64,000 nucleotides of DNA, taken from contig OZ038422.1 in the NCBI GenBank assembly GCA_964036155.1, positions 33,565,201-33,629,200 of the forward strand, written 5' to 3'. The notes under the pieces are model-generated. The model made no database searches. It was not told where the DNA came from and was given only the letters and a program-made list of their open reading frames with translations. Every line of letters starts with the position of its first letter. Position 1 is the stretch's first letter. The position numbers and the translations under genes are program-made. This DNA comes from Diploscapter coronatus (lineage: Eukaryota; Nematoda; Chromadorea; Rhabditida; Rhabditidae). Positions 38,533 through 51,272 of the stretch are shown here, one piece after another.

Positions 38533-38540
38533 TATAAATA
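38533..38540 (+). promoter_or_regulatory. TATA box of receptor gene 1
   Basis: TATAAATA about 175 bp before the ATG, followed by a block (GCCTAAGCAACGT, GCACTGTTACTCGATCC) kept in all three units. TATA function is inferred from position and conservation. Confidence 0.55.
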
Positions 38541-38713
38541 CAAAGCTATTGCCTAAGCAACGTTTTGCACTGTTACTCGATCCATTTCAAGTTTTCCCAT
38601 TTTTGTTTCGAAAGCGCTACCTTTTCTAAACCGTACTGTATTGGGATCATTTTTCTCAAACTATTATTCTACCGATTTATTATTATCGCTAGAGAAATAA
38701 TTCGCAGAATCGA

Positions 38714-41381
38714 ATGGAGTGCTCTGCACCTACACCTGATGCAAAGGATTATGACTTTTGTGAAGGTGAATTAATTTTTCAGTTTACTTATTCTTACATA
38801 ATATTTTGCATTGTTTCTTTTATAAACCTCGGTAACGACTTATTATTTTAGAATTTTTAACATCAGATATATTACTTTACAAATTCATCATTGCGTGGAA
38901 AACTACCCTATTTTATCAACATACATATTATGAAATAGGTTAGTTAAATAGTTTTATATCGATGTTATCTTCAAAAATAAATTCATCTATAGGGTTTCAA
39001 ATCGCGGCCATTCTGTATACCATCTTATTCATACCGAATTTTATTGCCATATTTATGATGTATCGGTTATTTCGAAAACATGAAAAGTTTTCACAATTCG
39101 AAAAATTAATAGTCATATTACTCATTCTAAATATATTCTATTTTATCTGGTCATTGATACAGGTAAGTTTTATATTATTATTATTATTTTATAATATAAT
39201 TTTCAATATATGCATTGAAGCAGGATAACTTTAGTTTTCGTTTGATGTCTATAATAATATTTTCTACGTTTGCTGCCAGTATAACAAATTCGAGGTAACA
39301 TAATTTGAAATTTTAGCCACATGTTATCAATCAATATTTATCTACAGTTTAAGCGAATCGTTTAAAATATCATCTACGTTGCTACAGAAAAGTCAACATT
39401 TTGTGAAATAATATAGATCGTATTCTTGTACTTTTCCATACATTATTTCGCATAATGTCTCTACTTTTCTGTCGCAACTTTTCCAACTAACTATAAAATA
39501 CCATTTTATTTAAAATTTATTTGACATATAAAGTTGACTTAAATCTAATATAGTTCAAATTTTGCATTAACAACTAACAAATGGAATTGTAGACATTATT
39601 GTATGATTTGTTTGTTATTCTTAAAGATACATGGTTAATGATGGCCATAAGATTCGTTTCGACTGCAGTTATGATATATAGAGCTAGGACATTTTCACTG
39701 TTAGAAATTCTTTCACATGCATATGTCGGTTTTGATACAAAATGATTCAATTTAGTCACCGTAATGAAAAACTAACTAAGCTATTTTCCATTATATTTTG
39801 GATGTTGGTCGGATTTCATATTATTTTTGGCGGCATTGGCGAACTAATTTATTTTGCAATTGTCTGCTTGAACAAATATCAAATTGATATTGGTGATATA
39901 CGATATGTAATGGCTCTTGGTCAATGGGTTGTAAGTTAAACGAATATTATCAAAATAAAAATGATTAATATCAATTATGTAGATAATTTTTAGTATTTTT
40001 ACCGTATAATGGTTCCGTTCATAGCAAGTTATGCTCAGATGATAATTAACATTGCCGCGTTTATTTATCTAAAGCGGTGTTTTAATTCGTATGGCAATCT
40101 GAGTCCAAGTGCAAGAAATGCCGAACGACGCTTAAATCGATACCTGATGGCGAGTGTAAGTTACCCTGGTCAATGTTGCACCATATTATGCTGAAAATGG
40201 ATATGTATAACGTTTAGATTTTATGCGAAGTGGTAACAAATAATTTAGTTATTGTTCAACTATATGAATTCTGCATTTTTCGGGACAATCAAAAACGGGA
40301 ACCTGTAGGTAGGATGTTCTCTTAGTCTTTCATCTTCGATATCTTAAATATCCTGTACAAAATTATGTTTTCGTTGTAATAATTTTCCATATGTAATGAG
40401 TATTAAGAGGACAGATCTGTGTGAGTAATTGATTTCTCAAACTTGGTTAATGCACCAAATCACATTCATTTATATTTACAATCAATTTCTGGTTTAAAAT
40501 GCTGAGATTTGTTATATTTTAAAATGCTCTTACCCAAAAGAGTGATGATATCAAAAGAACTTTTTTCTGAAACAATGAAATTGTTCACGATTCAACGAAA
40601 AATAGCATAAATTAACTAGTTTCACAGCTTCAAAGTTAGAAGTTTGAGAGAACTTACTAGAATATATTTTAGATAGATGTCTTGCCAATGATGGTTCTTT
40701 GTTAAGCCATTTGATACATTATATAATCGTAAGCATTATTAACAGCAAATTTTCATATTAACTAACAAAAAAAATGGAAAGGCTTGTTTTACCAGCATAT
40801 ATCCTGAAAATATGCGCTGAGAAATCCTAAAGGGACGTTCTATATAGTGAATCCTTCGACCTTACCACTATTTCCATAGGCGATATTTTTTGCGTCGAAT
40901 AGGAGACACATTAATTCTACTTTGAATTTTTGAGAATAGAACTCGGCTAGTCGTGCCTTAAGGAACCAAAATACCCCTTTCGCGTCATGTGCATAGAAAG
41001 AGAAACTATAAAAGTAGGAATTGTTTTCTGAATAAACCTTGAGCAGTATGCTTTTCTAACATAGAAATGGATCCACACTAGAATAAGTTCAATTTTCTAC
41101 CAAGAAAGCATTTGAAAAAAAAAATTTTCAGAACGTTTCTGACATTATTTACCAATATGGACCATGCCTCCAAATAATTACCATGTTTTTCTTAGTGAGA
41201 GGATTGATCAAGGTAGTTTATGTACGTATGCATGTAAAAGAAAAAGGGACAATTTTAGAATAGCAACACTACTACATCATCTACTAAGAAAGAATCAGTC
41301 AAAGTTATTAAAGTTACACCTTATTGTCCGGAGCAACTGCACTCAGATATATTTTCTCATCATGAGGCAAGACTGATTTGA
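38714..41381 (+). CDS. Seven-transmembrane chemoreceptor, cluster gene 1
   Basis: Ten exons in phase: 38714-38765, 38852-38938, 38993-39162, 39235-39294, 39593-39699, 39756-39930, 39994-40155, 40218-40304, 41132-41212 and 41259-41381 (367 residues). Hydrophobic segments suit a seven-helix receptor: ILYTILFIPNFIAIFMMYRL, LIVILLILNIFYFIW, LMMAIRFVSTAVMIYRAR, LFSIIFWMLVGFHIIF, FIASYAQMIINIAAFIYL, ILCEVVTNNLVIVQLYEF and LQIITMFFLVRGLIK. A Ser/Thr-rich tail follows. An extracellular CCQ motif is kept in all copies. Intron 5 is 56 nt and must be removed, because the frame is closed otherwise in all three copies. I infer a nematode serpentine chemoreceptor from topology and tandem amplification; I could not assign a class (sra, sre, srab and so on). 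No DRY motif seen. Confidence 0.8.
39378..39478. repeat. Core-sharing hairpin element in receptor gene 1, intron 4
   Basis: Ends GTTGCTACAGAAAAGT and, in reverse complement, GTTGCGACAGAAAAGT; inner core GTGAAATAATATAG against GCGAAATAATGTATGG. Present at the same place in the other two receptor genes. Confidence 0.85.
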
Positions 41382-43509
41382 AATTATGGTAAAGTATGAA
41401 AAGACGCTCTATATGTATAGGCAAAGTTTATACAGCTCACGACTGCTTAGTTCTTTTTTACTTGAATTAATTTACTCATTTTATTTTGTTAATTCAAATG
41501 TATTCCGAAATTGTCTAATTTGTCGAATGTTCAATAAAAATATTGCTTATTCATCCCGTTTGAAGATAGCTGATATCAAAGTGTAGCATCTTGTCTTGTA
41601 AGATAAAATTCATAGCAATTCTGAAAACTGAATAGGGTTATGCAAAATCAGAAAACTGCCCTTGTTTCAAAAACTTTCAGAGCTCGTAAAACGTGTCCAA
41701 TTCAGGCAATTAGAGTTTCACAATGACAGTCTCATTCATATTCGCAAATGTTACTTGTTTGGCAATGATGAAAATAGCAAACAACAACTTAATGAGGCAA
41801 TTATCGACGAAATTGGGCGAAAATCAATGAATCGACTTTTTAACGCATGCGTTTGCGTGTCTTAGCTTAGCACGTACCGAATGCACCATACTAAAGACTT
41901 GACAGGCCGTGTCTAGTCATCCATTTCTGTACAGATCTGTGACTTTGATCGACAAAATCTTGGAAAATCGTTCAAGTAGATCTGGTTGTATTTTTCCCCT
42001 TTTCGCGTACTCTTTCATTCATTTGAAGAATTGTCAAATTTAGATACCCTTGATGTCTGAAGAATCTTTGGGAAGTCTACGGAATGCAGCCAGACTGTTA
42101 GAGGCAGAGGTCGGAAATCGAGTCGAATTGAGCAAACTCCAATTCGTGAGTTGATTTATTCTTCGTCAATGTCTTCATCAAAAGTCGAATACAAATTATG
42201 GCACGTATTTCTACAGAAGAATGTCATAATTTTAGTAATCGTGCCGAGATTTTGTGAAAAGTTATGCAGTGATTCAACGCTGTTTTGCAATATTTTCTGC
42301 ATAAACATTGAAATTCAGCTGATGAAGTTCGTTTCCGACACTTCGAATACATTGAAAGACAGTGAAGATGAAGGGGATTCGACAGAAGTTCGTTCTTGTC
42401 TTCATTTACCGAAGCAAGTTCTTTCCCTTGAATATTTCTTTCGATTTTAGATCGGTATTAATTTATGACCTGGTTTAACTAAAGTTTAACTACTTGCAAA
42501 TTTACAAAAATGGACAATTCCTTAGTGAGATTTTGTCAATAAATGCCAGTTTGATTTTTGATTCAATAAATTTTTATTTTAAGAAATATTTTTGCTAAAT
42601 AATAAGCGGCAGATGTTAATTATAACGGTTAGATGATAAAAATAATTTAATTAATTCTAAGAACCCTGCATAAAAAGTAACAATTAAAACAGCCTCTCCT
42701 TTTGCAAATTAGATCTGTCATCTGATTAACTCAACTGTAGAATTGAAGTGTGAAGTATCGAATACATTTTGTCTTTCCTTGAATGATTCCGTTCTATACG
42801 CAAAGGCCTGTTGAATATGAAAAACATGAAAGAGATTAGTATATTTGGGCGGTAAAAATTGAATTGAAAAATCAAAGAAACATTCTTCAAGGAAATTATC
42901 AATGAACTTTCGAAATTTCTGATAGAATGAAACATGCAAATTTCACAAATTATGAAGAGTGCTTTTTGATGATAGGATCGTGCGACAATCATTCCACGAA
43001 AATGTCAGAAAATGGTCAGATTTCGATGTTCACAGATTATCGATATCATACCGTATCACGATATTCTTCATAGTTGTAAGGAACTCAGAGACCTTGGTGC
43101 ACATCTCATAGACAATGACAAAACTACTTTGTGCATGGAATTACTGTTTTAAATTCACATAATGGACAGGAATGTTGACGATGTAGTAAGATGACACACC
43201 GCAAGCTTTTCCAAAAATCCCACACTGCCCGCATCGCATCCCAACGAAAATCAACTGCACCTCAAATAACCCTGGTGATGAGTTACGCATGATTTCAGTA
43301 CATGATCTAATTTCTAAACTAATTAGTTTTTTGAACTGACAAACATCTTAACGCAGGTGCAATTTTTAATTATCTGAAAAGTCTATCTTCTAATCTCGCA
43401 CCTTCTGCAACTTTGATATACAAATTTAATAAAGTTTTGCAAGACATAGGGCGGGGCATAATTGGAGTTCGGAACTGAAACTATACTAAATTATAAGTTA
43501 GGTGAGTAC
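41382..43509. other. Spacer of unit 1 with a possible small minus-strand gene
   Basis: A plus-strand open frame at 41662-41865 has no family resemblance. On the minus strand, pieces near 43130-43300 (GIFGKACGVSSYY, preceded by a hydrophobic LFEVQLIFV), 43050-43110 (MCTKVSEFLTTMKNIV) and 42720-42935 (FRKFIDNFLEECFFDF) could be exons of a small secreted-protein gene, but junctions do not join convincingly. Confidence 0.3.
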
Positions 43510-43517
43510 TATAAATA
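43510..43517 (+). promoter_or_regulatory. TATA box of receptor gene 2
   Basis: TATAAATA in the same conserved promoter block as in units 1 and 3. Confidence 0.55.
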
Positions 43518-43691
43518 CAAAGCTAATTGCCTAAGCAACGTCTTGCACTGTTGCTCGATCCATTTCAAGTTTTCCCATTTTTATTTCAAAAGCGCTACCT
43601 TTTCTAAATCGTACTGTATTGGGACCATTTTTCTCAAACTATTATCCTACAGATTTATTCCTATCATTAGAGAAGTAATTCGCAGAACCGA

Positions 43692-46347
43692 ATGAATTCG
43701 TGCCCTTGGCTTATCCCTAATACAACGGATTATGAAAGTTGTGAAGGTGATTAATTTTTCAGTTTATTTATTCTTGCATACTATTCTGCATTGCGTTTTT
43801 GTGAACCTCAATAACGATTTATTATTTTAGAAGTCTTAACATCAGATTCATTACTTTACAAGTTCATCATTGCGTGTAAAGTTACCTTATTTAATCGAAA
43901 TACATTTAATACAGGTTAGTTAAATAGCTTTATATCGATGTTATCTTCACAATTCATCTATAGAATATCAACTTCTGGCCATTTTTTATATCTTCTTATT
44001 CATACCGACTTTTATCGCCATATTTATGATGTATCGGTTATTTCGAAAACGTGGAAATTTTTCACAATTCGAAAAATTAATAGCCATCTTACTCATTCTA
44101 CATATACTCTATTTTAGCTGTTCATTTATATTTGTAAGCTTTATACTATTATTATTTTATGATGCAATTTCCAATATATGCATTGAAACAAGATAATACT
44201 TCAGATTTCATTTACTATCTATAATCAAGCTTTGACCTTTTGCTGCCAAGATGATGATAAAAAATACAGTGTAACATAATTTCAAATTTTATTTACGTGT
44301 ATCAATCAATATCTATCTACAGTTTAAGTGAATCTTTTAAAATATCATCTGCGTTGCTACAGAAAAAGTATCAACATTTTGCAAAATAGTATGGGTCGTA
44401 TTATTGTAGTTTTCCACACACTATTTCGCCATAATGTCTCTACTTTTCTGTCGCAACTTTTCCAAATAACTAAAATACTACTTTTATTTAAAATTCATTT
44501 GACATATAAAGTTAACTTAAATCTAATATAATTCAAATTTTGCATTGACAGCTGACAATGGAATTTTAGATATTATTCTATACGCCATTTAGTATTCTTA
44601 AAGATACATGTTTAATGATGGCCATAAAATTCGTTTCGACTGCAGTTACGATATATAGAGCTAGGACATTTTCACTGTTAGAAATTCCTTCACATGCATA
44701 TGTCAGTTTTGATCCAAAATGATTCAATTTAGTCACCGTGACGAAAAGATAACTAAACTATTTGCCATTATATTTTGGATATCGGTCGGGTTTCATATTA
44801 TTTTTGGCTGTATCGCCCAACTAACTTATTATGCACTTTACTGTTTGAACGAATATCAAATTGTTAATATTTTTGATATAGTTGATATACGATATGTAAT
44901 GACTCTTGAACAATGGCTTGTAAGTTAAACGAATATTATCAAAATAAAATAATGTCAATTATGTAGACAATTTTAGCGTTTTTACGATACAATAGTTCCG
45001 ATCATAGCAAGTTATGCTCAAACGATAATTAGCATTGCCGCGTTTATTTATCTAAAGCGGTGTTTTAATTCGTATGCAAATCTGAGCCAAAATGCAAGAA
45101 ACTCTGAACGATACTTAAATAGATACCTAATGGCGCATGTAAGTTAGCCCGGTCAATGTTGCACCATATTACGTTGAAAATAAATATGCATAACGTTTAG
45201 ATTTTATGCGAAGTGGTAACAAATGATTTAATTATTATTCAACTGTACAATTTTTGTACATATATGGATTTAAGTTTAGGTAGGATGTTCTCTTAATTTT
45301 GTAATTTCGATATCTTAAACATCCTGTGCAAAACCAATTATATTTTCGTTGTAATAATTTTTCAGATGTAATGAGTATTAAGAGGACAGATCTGTGTGAG
45401 TAATTGATTTCTCAAACTTGGTTAATGCACCAAATCACATTCATTTATATTTACAATCAATTTCTGGTTTAAAATGCTGAGATTTGTTATATTTTAAAAT
45501 GCTTTTACCCAAAAGAGCGATGGTATCGAAAGAATTTGTTTGAAACAATGAAATTGTTCACGATTTAACGAAAAATAGCATAAATTAACTAGTTTCATAG
45601 CTTAAGGTAGAAGTTTAAGAGAACTTACTAGAATATTTTAGATAGATGTTTGGGCGATCATGCATCTTTGTTAGCCAAAGTGATACTATGGATAATCGTA
45701 AGCATTATTAACAGCAAATTTTCATATTAACTAACAAAAAAAATGGAAAGGCTTGTTTTACCAGCATATATCCTGAAAATATGCGCTGAGAAATCCTAAA
45801 GGAACGTTCTAAATAGTGAATCCTTCGACCTTACCATTATTTACATAAACAATATTTTTGCATCGGATAGGAGACACAGGAATGTTACTTTGAATTTTTG
45901 AGAATAGAACTCGGCTAGTCGTGCCTTAAGGAACCAAAATACCCCTTTCGCGTTATGTGCTTAGAAAGAGAAACTATAAAAGTAGGAATTGTTTTCTGAA
46001 TAAACCTTGAGCAGTATGCTTTTCTAACATAGAAATGGATCCACACTAGAATAAGTTCAATTTTCTACCAAGAAAGCATTTGAAAAAAAAAATTTTCAGA
46101 ACATTACTGTCACTATCTCCCGATATGGACCATGCTTTCAAATAATTTTCCTGTTTTTCTTAGTGAGAGGATTGGTCAAGGTAGTTTATGTACATATGCA
46201 TGTAAAAAGAGACAATTTTAGAAGAGCAATACTACTACACCATCGACTAAGAAAGTATTCGTCAACGTTACTAAAGTTACATCTCATGGTCCGAAGCAAC
46301 TGTACTCGAATAGTATTTTATTATCATCACAAGCGCCAACAAACTGA
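43692..46347 (+). CDS. Seven-transmembrane chemoreceptor, cluster gene 2 (one junction uncertain)
   Basis: Same ten-exon plan as gene 1: 43692-43746, 43831-43914, 43964-44133, 44205-44270, 44570-44676, 44733-44919, 44977-45138, 45201-about 45279, 46100-46180 and 46222-46347. Most exons are open and collinear with genes 1 and 3, including the CCQ exon (ISFTIYNQALTFCCQDDD) and the tail KSNTTTPSTKK. Exon 8 has no phase-0 donor: every GT there splits a codon in phase 1, while exon 9 starts in phase 0. Either an unseen small exon is used or this copy is newly broken. The N-terminus (MNSCPWLIPNTTDY) has diverged more than the membrane segments. Class not assigned. Confidence 0.65.
44353..44456. repeat. 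Core-sharing hairpin element in receptor gene 2, intron 4
   Basis: Same ends (GTTGCTACAGAAAAAGT, CTTTTCTGTCGCAAC) and core (GCAAAATAGTATGG against ACTATTTCGCC) as in gene 1, so the insertion predates the triplication. Confidence 0.85.
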
Positions 46348-47953
46348 TCTGAAACTATGATAAAATGTGAAAAGACGTTCTATATGTACAGACAAAGTTT
46401 ACACAGCTCACGACTGTTTAGTTTTTTTCTTAATTAAATTGATCTATTCATTTTACTTTGTCAACTCAAATGCATTCCGAAATTTGTCTAATTTGTCGAA
46501 TGTTCAATAAAAATATTGCTTTCATTCATTCTGCTCGAAGATAGCTGATATCAAAGTGTAGCATCTTGTCTTGTAAGATAAAGTTCATACATTACTGGTA
46601 TCAGAATACAGTCTACGTACACCAATTATCCTATTAAAATCACCTTGTGGATATCTGAAAATTCTGACTAATTGTAACTGAACCAATACTACTTACAAAG
46701 CATTAGTTTGAGTGAAGAAACTCCGTCGGAAAAAAGCTAGCTTTAAGAGTGAATGTCAGTAAAAAACCAAAGTCTTAGTAAAGTGATTTAAATTTTGTTA
46801 TGATTCAATAACAAATTAAAATTTCAATCGCTAATAAGCAAGAGAAATGGGAAATTAGTTGTCGACAAATAAATACGTTTATGAAATGTAATAGTTAAAT
46901 CAATTATCTATGTCGAAAAATACCGATAAAAGTAATATAAATAGGTCAAATCAAACAAAAATAGTAGGAAAAGCAACACCGATGATGGAAGGTCGAATTC
47001 TTGCCGGTAATGACTCATTCTATACAAGAGGTCATGCTAGAATGAACTCTCTCCTTCATACAGCCGTTTAGACTCATGCTAGTAGCATGAGCTTTAGTCT
47101 GACTTAAAAGTCCGTGTTAAAAGACTAAAAATACCACCACAGAAATTCATTCTTATCCTTATTTATCGAAGCAAGTTCTTTCCCTTGAATATTTCTTTCG
47201 GCTTTAGATCGGTATTAATTTATGACCTGGTTTAACTAAAGTCTAACTACTTGGAAATTTACAAAAACGGACAATTCCTTAATGAGATCTTATCACTAAA
47301 TGTCACTTTGATTTTTCGATCCAATTAATTTTTATTTTAAGAATATTTCTGCTAAATAATGAGCGACAGATGTTAATTATAATGGTTCGATGATAGAAAA
47401 ATTTCGGATAAAATGGAACATACAAATTTTATAAATCATGAAGAATCGCTTTTTGATGATAGGATCAGTGCAACAATCATTCCACGGAAATGCCAGAAAA
47501 TGATCAGACTTGGATGTTCACAGATCACCGATATCATACCGTATCACGCTATTCTTCATAGTTGTAAGGAACTCAGAGACCTTGGTGCACATCTCATAGA
47601 CAATGACAAAACTACTTTGTGCATGGAATTACTGTTTTAGAATTCACATGATGGGCAGGATTGTTGGCGGTGCAGTAAGATGGCGCACCACAAGCTTTTC
47701 CAAAAATCCCACTGTTCGCACCACACATCACAATGAAAATCAGCTGCACCACAAACAACCCTGATGATGAGTTATGCACGATTTCCGCACATGATCTCAT
47801 TTCTAAACTAATTAATTTTCTGAACTGACAAACAAATCTTAACGCAGGTGCAATTTTTAATTATCTGAAATGTCGATCTTCTAATCTCACACCTTCTGCA
47901 ACTTTGATATATAAATTTAATAAAGTACACTAAGCTATAAGTTAGGCGAGTAT
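46348..47953. other. Spacer of unit 2 with a duplicated small minus-strand frame
   Basis: The first 400 bp resemble unit 3 downstream sequence. 47150-47820 repeats 42400-43300 with a deletion. The minus frame at 47612-47800 (LFVVQLIFIVMCGANSG, then GIFGKACGAPSYC) stays open here as in unit 1, but the matching 42720-42935 piece is deleted. About 46800-47130 has no counterpart in the other units. Confidence 0.35.
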
Positions 47954-47961
47954 TATAAATA
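47954..47961 (+). promoter_or_regulatory. TATA box of receptor gene 3
   Basis: TATAAATA followed by the same GCCTAAGCAACGTCTTGCAC block as in units 1 and 2. Confidence 0.55.
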
Positions 47962-48138
47962 CAAAACTACTTGCCTAAGCAACGTCTTGCACTGTTACTC
48001 GATCCATTTCAACTTTTGCCATTTTTGTTTCGAAAGCGCTATTCTTTCTAAATCATACTGTATTGGGATCATTTTTCTCAAATTATTATTCTACAGATTT
48101 ATTATTATTATCATCAGAGAAATAATTCGCAGAATCGA

Positions 48139-50724
48139 ATGAAGTGCCCTAGACTTACGCCTAATACAACAGTTTATGAGCTTTGTGAAGGTTAATTCAT
48201 TTTTCAATTATTCTTGCATACTATTCTGCATTACTTTTTTTTTTTATAAATCTCAGTAACGGTTTACTATTTTAGAATTTTCAACATCAGATACATTACT
48301 TTCCAACTTCATCGCTGTATGGAAAATTACCATACTTTATCCAGATATATTTAATACAGGTTAGTTAAATAGTTTTATATCGATGTTATCTCCAAAAAAT
48401 AAATTCATCTATAGGGCTTCAAATCCTGGCCATTTTTCATAGCATCTTATTAATTCCGACTTTTATCGCCATATTTATGATGTATCGATTATTTCGAAAA
48501 CATGCAAATTTTTCACAATTCGAAAAATTAATAGCCATCTTACTCATTCTAAATATACTCTATTTTATCTGTTCATTGATATATGTAAGTTTTATACTAT
48601 TATTTTTATTTTATAATAAAATTTTCAATATATGCATTGAAGTATGATAATACTTTAGATGTCGTTGTTTATTTATAGTGGAGCTTTGGACTCTTGCTGC
48701 CAAGATTATAACATATTCGAGGTAACACAATTTAAAATTTTAGCCACATGTTATCAATCAATATTTATCTACAGTTTAAGCGAGTCGTGTAAAATATCAT
48801 CTACATTGCTACAGAAAAGTGTCAAAATTTTATGAAATAGTATGGATCGTATTATTGTAGTTTTCCATACATTATTTCGCCATAATGTCTCTACTTTTCT
48901 GTCGCAACTTTCCAAATAACTATAAAATACCACTTTATTTTAAATTTATTTGACATATAAAGTTGATTTAAATCTAATATAGTTAAAATTTTGCATTAAC
49001 AGCTGACAAATTGAATTGTAGGTATTATTGTCTGATTTATTTGTCATTCTTAAAGATAGATGGTTAATGATGGCCATAAGATTCGTTTCGACTGAAGTTA
49101 CGATATATAGAGCTATGACATTTTCACTGTTAGAAATAATTCCACATGCATATGTCAGTTTTGATACAAAATGATTCAATTTAGTCACCGTAATGAAAAA
49201 ATAACCCAGCTATTTGCCATTATATTTTGGGCATTGGTCGGATTTCATATTATTTTTGGCATCGGCGAACTAGTTCTTTTTGCAATTAATTGGCTGAGCA
49301 TTTATCGAATTATTCATATTGTTGATATACGATTATACGTAATGGCTTTTGGACAATGGGTTGTAAGTTAAACGAATATAGTCAAAATAGAAATGATTAA
49401 TGTCAATTATGTAGATAATTTTTAGTATTTTTACGATGCAATAGTTCCGATCGTAGAAAGTTGTGCTCAGACGATAATTAGCATTGCCGCGTTTATTTAC
49501 CTAAAGCGATGTTTTAAGTCGTATGGCAATATGAGCCAAAGTGCAAGAAATTCTGAACGACGCTTAAATCGATGCCTAATGGTGCATGTAAGTTAGCCCG
49601 ATCAATGTTGCACCATACTATATTGGAAATGAATATGTATAACGTTTAGATTTTATGCGAAGTGATAACAAATGATTTAAGTATTGTTCAACTATACCTT
49701 TTTTTTTGCAAGAATTCGAAGGATGTAGGTAGGATGTTATTTTAACCTTTTAATTTCGATATCTTAAACATCCTGTGCAAAATCAATTATGTTTTCGTTG
49801 TAATAATTTTTCCATATATAATGAGTCTATTAAGAAGACGAATCTGTGTAAATAATTGATTTCTCAAACTTGGTTAATATATCAAATCACATGTTCGTTA
49901 CAGCGAGTACGAAATGACTTATCCAAAGACAATTTAAATGAAATTTATAATTCCTAAATTATCTTGTTCCCTTGTATAAGTCATAGCATAAATTAACTAG
50001 CTTCATAGCTTCAAAATTGGAAGTTTGAGAGAAATTACTAGAATATTTTAGATATATGTTTGATCTATGATGGATCTTTGTTAAACAGTTTGGTATATTA
50101 TATACTCGTAAGCATTATTAATACCACATTTTCATATTAACTAACAAAAGAAATGAAAAGGCCTGTTTTACCAACATCTATCCTGAAAATATGCTCTGAG
50201 AAATCCTAAAGGGGCGTTCTATATAGTGAATCCTTCGACCTTACCACTATTTCCATAGGCGATATTTTTTACGTCGAATAGGAGACACATTAATGCTACT
50301 TTGAATTTTTGAGAATAGAACTCGGCTAACCGTGCTTTTAAAAACTAAAATACCCCTTTCGCGTCATGTGCATAGAAAGAGAAACTAAAATTAGGAATTA
50401 TTTTCTAATAGACCTTGAGCAGTATATTTTTCTAACATAAGAAATGGATCCTCATTAGAATAAGCTAAATTTTCTATCAAGAAAGCATTTTTAAACAATT
50501 TCAGAACATTTGTAACTCTATGTACATGTATGGACCGTGCCTCCAAATAATTACCATGTTTTTCTTAGTGAGAGGATTGATCAAGGTAGTTTATGTACGT
50601 ATGCATGTAAAATAAAACGGGAGAATTTTAGAAGAGCAACACTACTACATCATCGACTAAGAAAGAATCAGTCAAAGTTATCAAAGTTACATCTCATGGT
50701 CCGACTAGTATTTTCTCAGCATGA
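48139..50724 (+). CDS. Seven-transmembrane chemoreceptor, cluster gene 3
   Basis: Ten exons in phase: 48139-48190, 48276-48359, 48415-48584, 48659-48721, 49022-49128, 49185-49362, 49426-49587, 49650-49724, 50505-50585 and 50632-50724 (354 residues). It has the same helices and the CCQ exon (SGALDSCCQDYNIFE) as genes 1 and 2. The C-terminal tail is shortened by a stop (VTSHGPTSIFSA) before the end used in the other copies. The frame is fully open, so I read it as functional. The family call rests on topology, tandem amplification and nematode context, not a recognised class motif. Confidence 0.78.
48805..48908. repeat. Core-sharing hairpin element in receptor gene 3, intron 4
   Basis: Third copy at the homologous site: ATTGCTACAGAAAAGT ... 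CTTTTCTGTCGCAAC with core ATGAAATAGTATGG. Confidence 0.85.
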
Positions 50725-51272
50725 GCCAAAAGACTGATCTGAAATTATGGTAAAATGTGGAAAGACGTTCCATATGTATAGACAAGGTTTATACAGCTCA
50801 CGACTGCTTAGTTTTTTTCTTACTTGAATTGATTTATTCATTTTACTTTGTTAATTCAAATGCATTCCAGAAATTTGTCTAATTTGTCAAATGTTCAATA
50901 AAAGCATTGTTTGTTCATTCTGTTCGAGGATAGCTGATATCAAAGTGTAGCATCTTGTCTTGTAAGATAAAGTTCATACATTACTGGTATCAGAATACAG
51001 TCTACGTACACCAATTATCCTATTAAAATCATCTTGTGGATATCTCAACATTCAGACTAATTGTAACTGAAACTACTACCACCTACAAAGTGTTAATTTG
51101 AGTGAAGAAACTCCGTCGGAAAACAAGCTAGTTTTAACAGACTAATGTGCCTACATTCTGATCATTAGCCGATTTCGATCATGCTTTATACCGGATTCAG
51201 AAAAGACCTGCAACTGGTAATGTAGAGATTCATTCTTGCGAAATTAACCCACATTTACTTGCACAGCTTCAA
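50725..51272. other. 3' flank of receptor gene 3
   Basis: Downstream sequence shared with unit 2 up to about 51140 (for example AGCATCTTGTCTTGTAAGAT). Includes an AATAAA about 180 bp after the stop. No further gene seen. Confidence 0.6.

Larger units (their letters stand above)
38440..51150 (+). repeat. Three tandem copies of a 4.4-5 kb gene-bearing unit
   Basis: Units start near 38440, 43440 and 47930. Promoter, all ten receptor exons and long intron stretches align at high identity across the three. Start-codon spacing is 4978 bp and 4447 bp. The 42400-43300 part of unit 1 is repeated at 47150-47820 in unit 2 with about 270 bp missing. Unit 3 ends near 51150, where similarity to unit 2 (46600-46740) stops. 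Confidence 0.9.

Noticed and set aside
41662..41865. 67-codon plus-strand frame after receptor gene 1
   Set aside because: No homologous frame in units 2 or 3 and no recognisable motif; kept only as part of the spacer description.
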